A stretch of 38,772 bases of DNA, taken from NCBI GenBank assembly GCA_001797495.1, contig MGPS01000011.1:1-38772 (forward strand), written 5' to 3'. Under the pieces are notes generated by a model that was given only the letters and a program-made list of their open reading frames with translations, did not search any database and had not been told where the DNA came from. The DNA is from Deltaproteobacteria bacterium GWC2_42_11 (GTDB lineage: Bacteria; Desulfobacterota; GWC2-55-46; UBA9637; GWC2-42-11). The translations under genes were made by a program, and so were the position numbers. Below, one piece after another: positions 35,959 through 38,772 of the stretch (position 1 is its first letter; every line of letters starts with the position of its first letter).

Positions 35959-36257
35959 AAATCCGCTTTTTAAAACCCGCACAAATTGAGGTTGATGACG
36001 CTGTTGCATGGTATGATTCCCAATCTCGCGGTCTGGGGATACAATTTTTAGACGATATTGACCGTGCAATCAGGAGAATCGCTGCATACCCTTTCTCAAG
36101 TGTGGAAATAGAGCAAGATCTTCGCCGTTGCCTGCTTTCACGGTTTCCCTATGGAATCATCTATGGGACTGATTCTGAAACAATTATCGTTGTTGCAGTA
36201 GCGCATTTGCACAGGGAGCCGCGATATTGGATTGACAGAATGCTCGGTAAAAAATAA
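35955..36257 (+). CDS. ParE/RelE-family toxin
   Basis: A 100-aa plasmid-stabilisation/ParE-RelE-fold toxin: 'FLKPAQIEVDDAVAWYDSQSRGLG' at the start, 'RCLLSRFPYGIIYG' in the core, and 'VVAVAHLHREPRYWIDR' at the end. ParE members poison gyrase, RelE members cut mRNA; the lack of clear RelE catalytic residues and the family of the partner make ParE-like more likely, but this is not decided. It is coupled to the upstream antitoxin by ATGA. Confidence 0.9.
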   Translation: MKIRFLKPAQIEVDDAVAWYDSQSRGLGIQFLDDIDRAIRRIAAYPFSSVEIEQDLRRCLLSRFPYGIIYGTDSETIIVVAVAHLHREPRYWIDRMLGKK

Positions 36258-36443
36258 AGGGGAAACGTTTCTCTATTACACTCTTGGAGTCATAGGAAAA
36301 AGGAGTCTGATTTATTTTTGGCGTAAAGAAATAGATTCAGAGGGCGAATATGATTGGCGGACGCAGCCAGCCTGTTTTGAATGCAGCAATTGATTTTATA
36401 AAAGGATTAGGGTAAAGTAAAACGAAACGAGGAGGCGAAATAT
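36258..36443. other. Gap between toxin and HicB-like gene with a diverged duplicate
   Basis: No gene is seen. The piece 36293-36343 resembles 35553-35605 of the HEPN gene (shared core CTGATTTATTT, GGCG, AAAGAA, GATTCAG; roughly 80% identity by eye over about 45 bases). It looks like a decayed copy. It does not contain a hicA-like gene. Confidence 0.45.
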
Positions 36444-36632
36444 ATGCTCGTAAAGATGGATACATATTTTGACGGAGAGTATTGGTGCGCAAGGGGAGTT
36501 AATGAAGACATATTTACTCAGGGTGAGACATATGATGAGCTTTTAAAAAATATTAAAGAGGCGGTAACTTTGCATCTTGAGGATGAGTTGAAAAAAGGAA
36601 AAACAGCAGAGATACTCGATTACCGTGCCTAA
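36444..36632 (+). CDS. HicB-like antitoxin, orphan
   Basis: A 62-aa protein with the HicB RNase-H-like core: 'DGEYWCARGVNEDIFTQGETYDELLKNIKEAV' in type, ending in an acidic/basic helix. HicB normally pairs with the small RNA-cutting toxin HicA (about 60-80 aa), encoded next to it. Neither the 185 bp before nor the 38 bp after contain one, so it is an orphan. It lacks the C-terminal DNA-binding domain of longer HicBs. GGAGG lies before the ATG. Confidence 0.8.
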   Translation: MLVKMDTYFDGEYWCARGVNEDIFTQGETYDELLKNIKEAVTLHLEDELKKGKTAEILDYRA

Positions 36633-36670
36633 CCATAAAGTTGTTGCAAAGGGAACTTTGAATGACATTG

Positions 36671-38770
<2,100 letters not shown>

Positions 38771-38772
38771 AA

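Overview
The window comes from a Gram-negative, AT-rich bacterium with an anaerobic or facultative way of life. It has an outer-membrane LPS-assembly protein (LptD), two envelope lipoproteins, a periplasmic class I cytochrome c, an Aquifex-type short aconitase (642 aa), and a Ni-Fe carbon monoxide dehydrogenase of the archaeal CdhA type encoded among hydrogenase-maturation genes. Gene content and the many dispersed palindromic and heptad repeats resemble uncultured Nitrospirota/Desulfobacterota-type genomes. That placement is inference only; there is no rRNA or tRNA gene in the window.

Layout. 1-930 (+): the end of a cupredoxin/multicopper-oxidase gene coupled to a secreted thioredoxin-fold protein. 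954-5734 (-): hypA-hypC-CODH-hypD, followed by a GAF-GGDEF protein with a destroyed GGDEF site. 5795-6931 (+): an AcuC-type deacetylase. 6928-7977 (-): bioB with a BirA-like operator. 8269-11572 (+): aconitase, pyrF and a small zinc-finger-like protein. 11644-17311 (-): cytochrome c, then gyrB, dnaB, rplI, rpsR and rpsF. 17532-19412 (+): a PpiD/SurA-like chaperone. 19564-27071 (-): the isoprenoid/exonuclease VII operon xseA-xseB-ispA-dxs-tlyA, then a TPR lipoprotein and a DUF4292-like lipoprotein. 27100-29640 (-): a cold-shock gene, a possible small RNA and a Kef-type antiporter with a near-leaderless promoter. 29731-31896 (+): lptD. 31909-36632 (+): a small defence island holding a frameshifted type IIG restriction-modification gene, an AbiU2-like HEPN protein, a ParE/RelE-type toxin-antitoxin pair and an orphan HicB-like antitoxin. 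36671-38767 (-): NAD-dependent DNA ligase.

Most interesting points. (1) The CODH gene lies between hypC and hypD. Its central two-cluster ferredoxin domain is missing and a short linker encoded by repeat DNA stands in its place; a second repeat-derived insert sits between two C-cluster cysteines. (2) The accompanying HypA has lost exactly its zinc-finger domain. Together these suggest an unusual CODH, perhaps linked to Ni delivery or to CO supply for hydrogenase cofactor assembly; that is hypothesis. (3) Degenerate 7-8-bp repeats and short palindromes occur at the 3' ends of several genes and inside the CODH, ligA, restriction-enzyme and HEPN reading frames without breaking them. (4) A strong promoter followed by a strong terminator between kefB and csp may define a small RNA or an attenuated leader.
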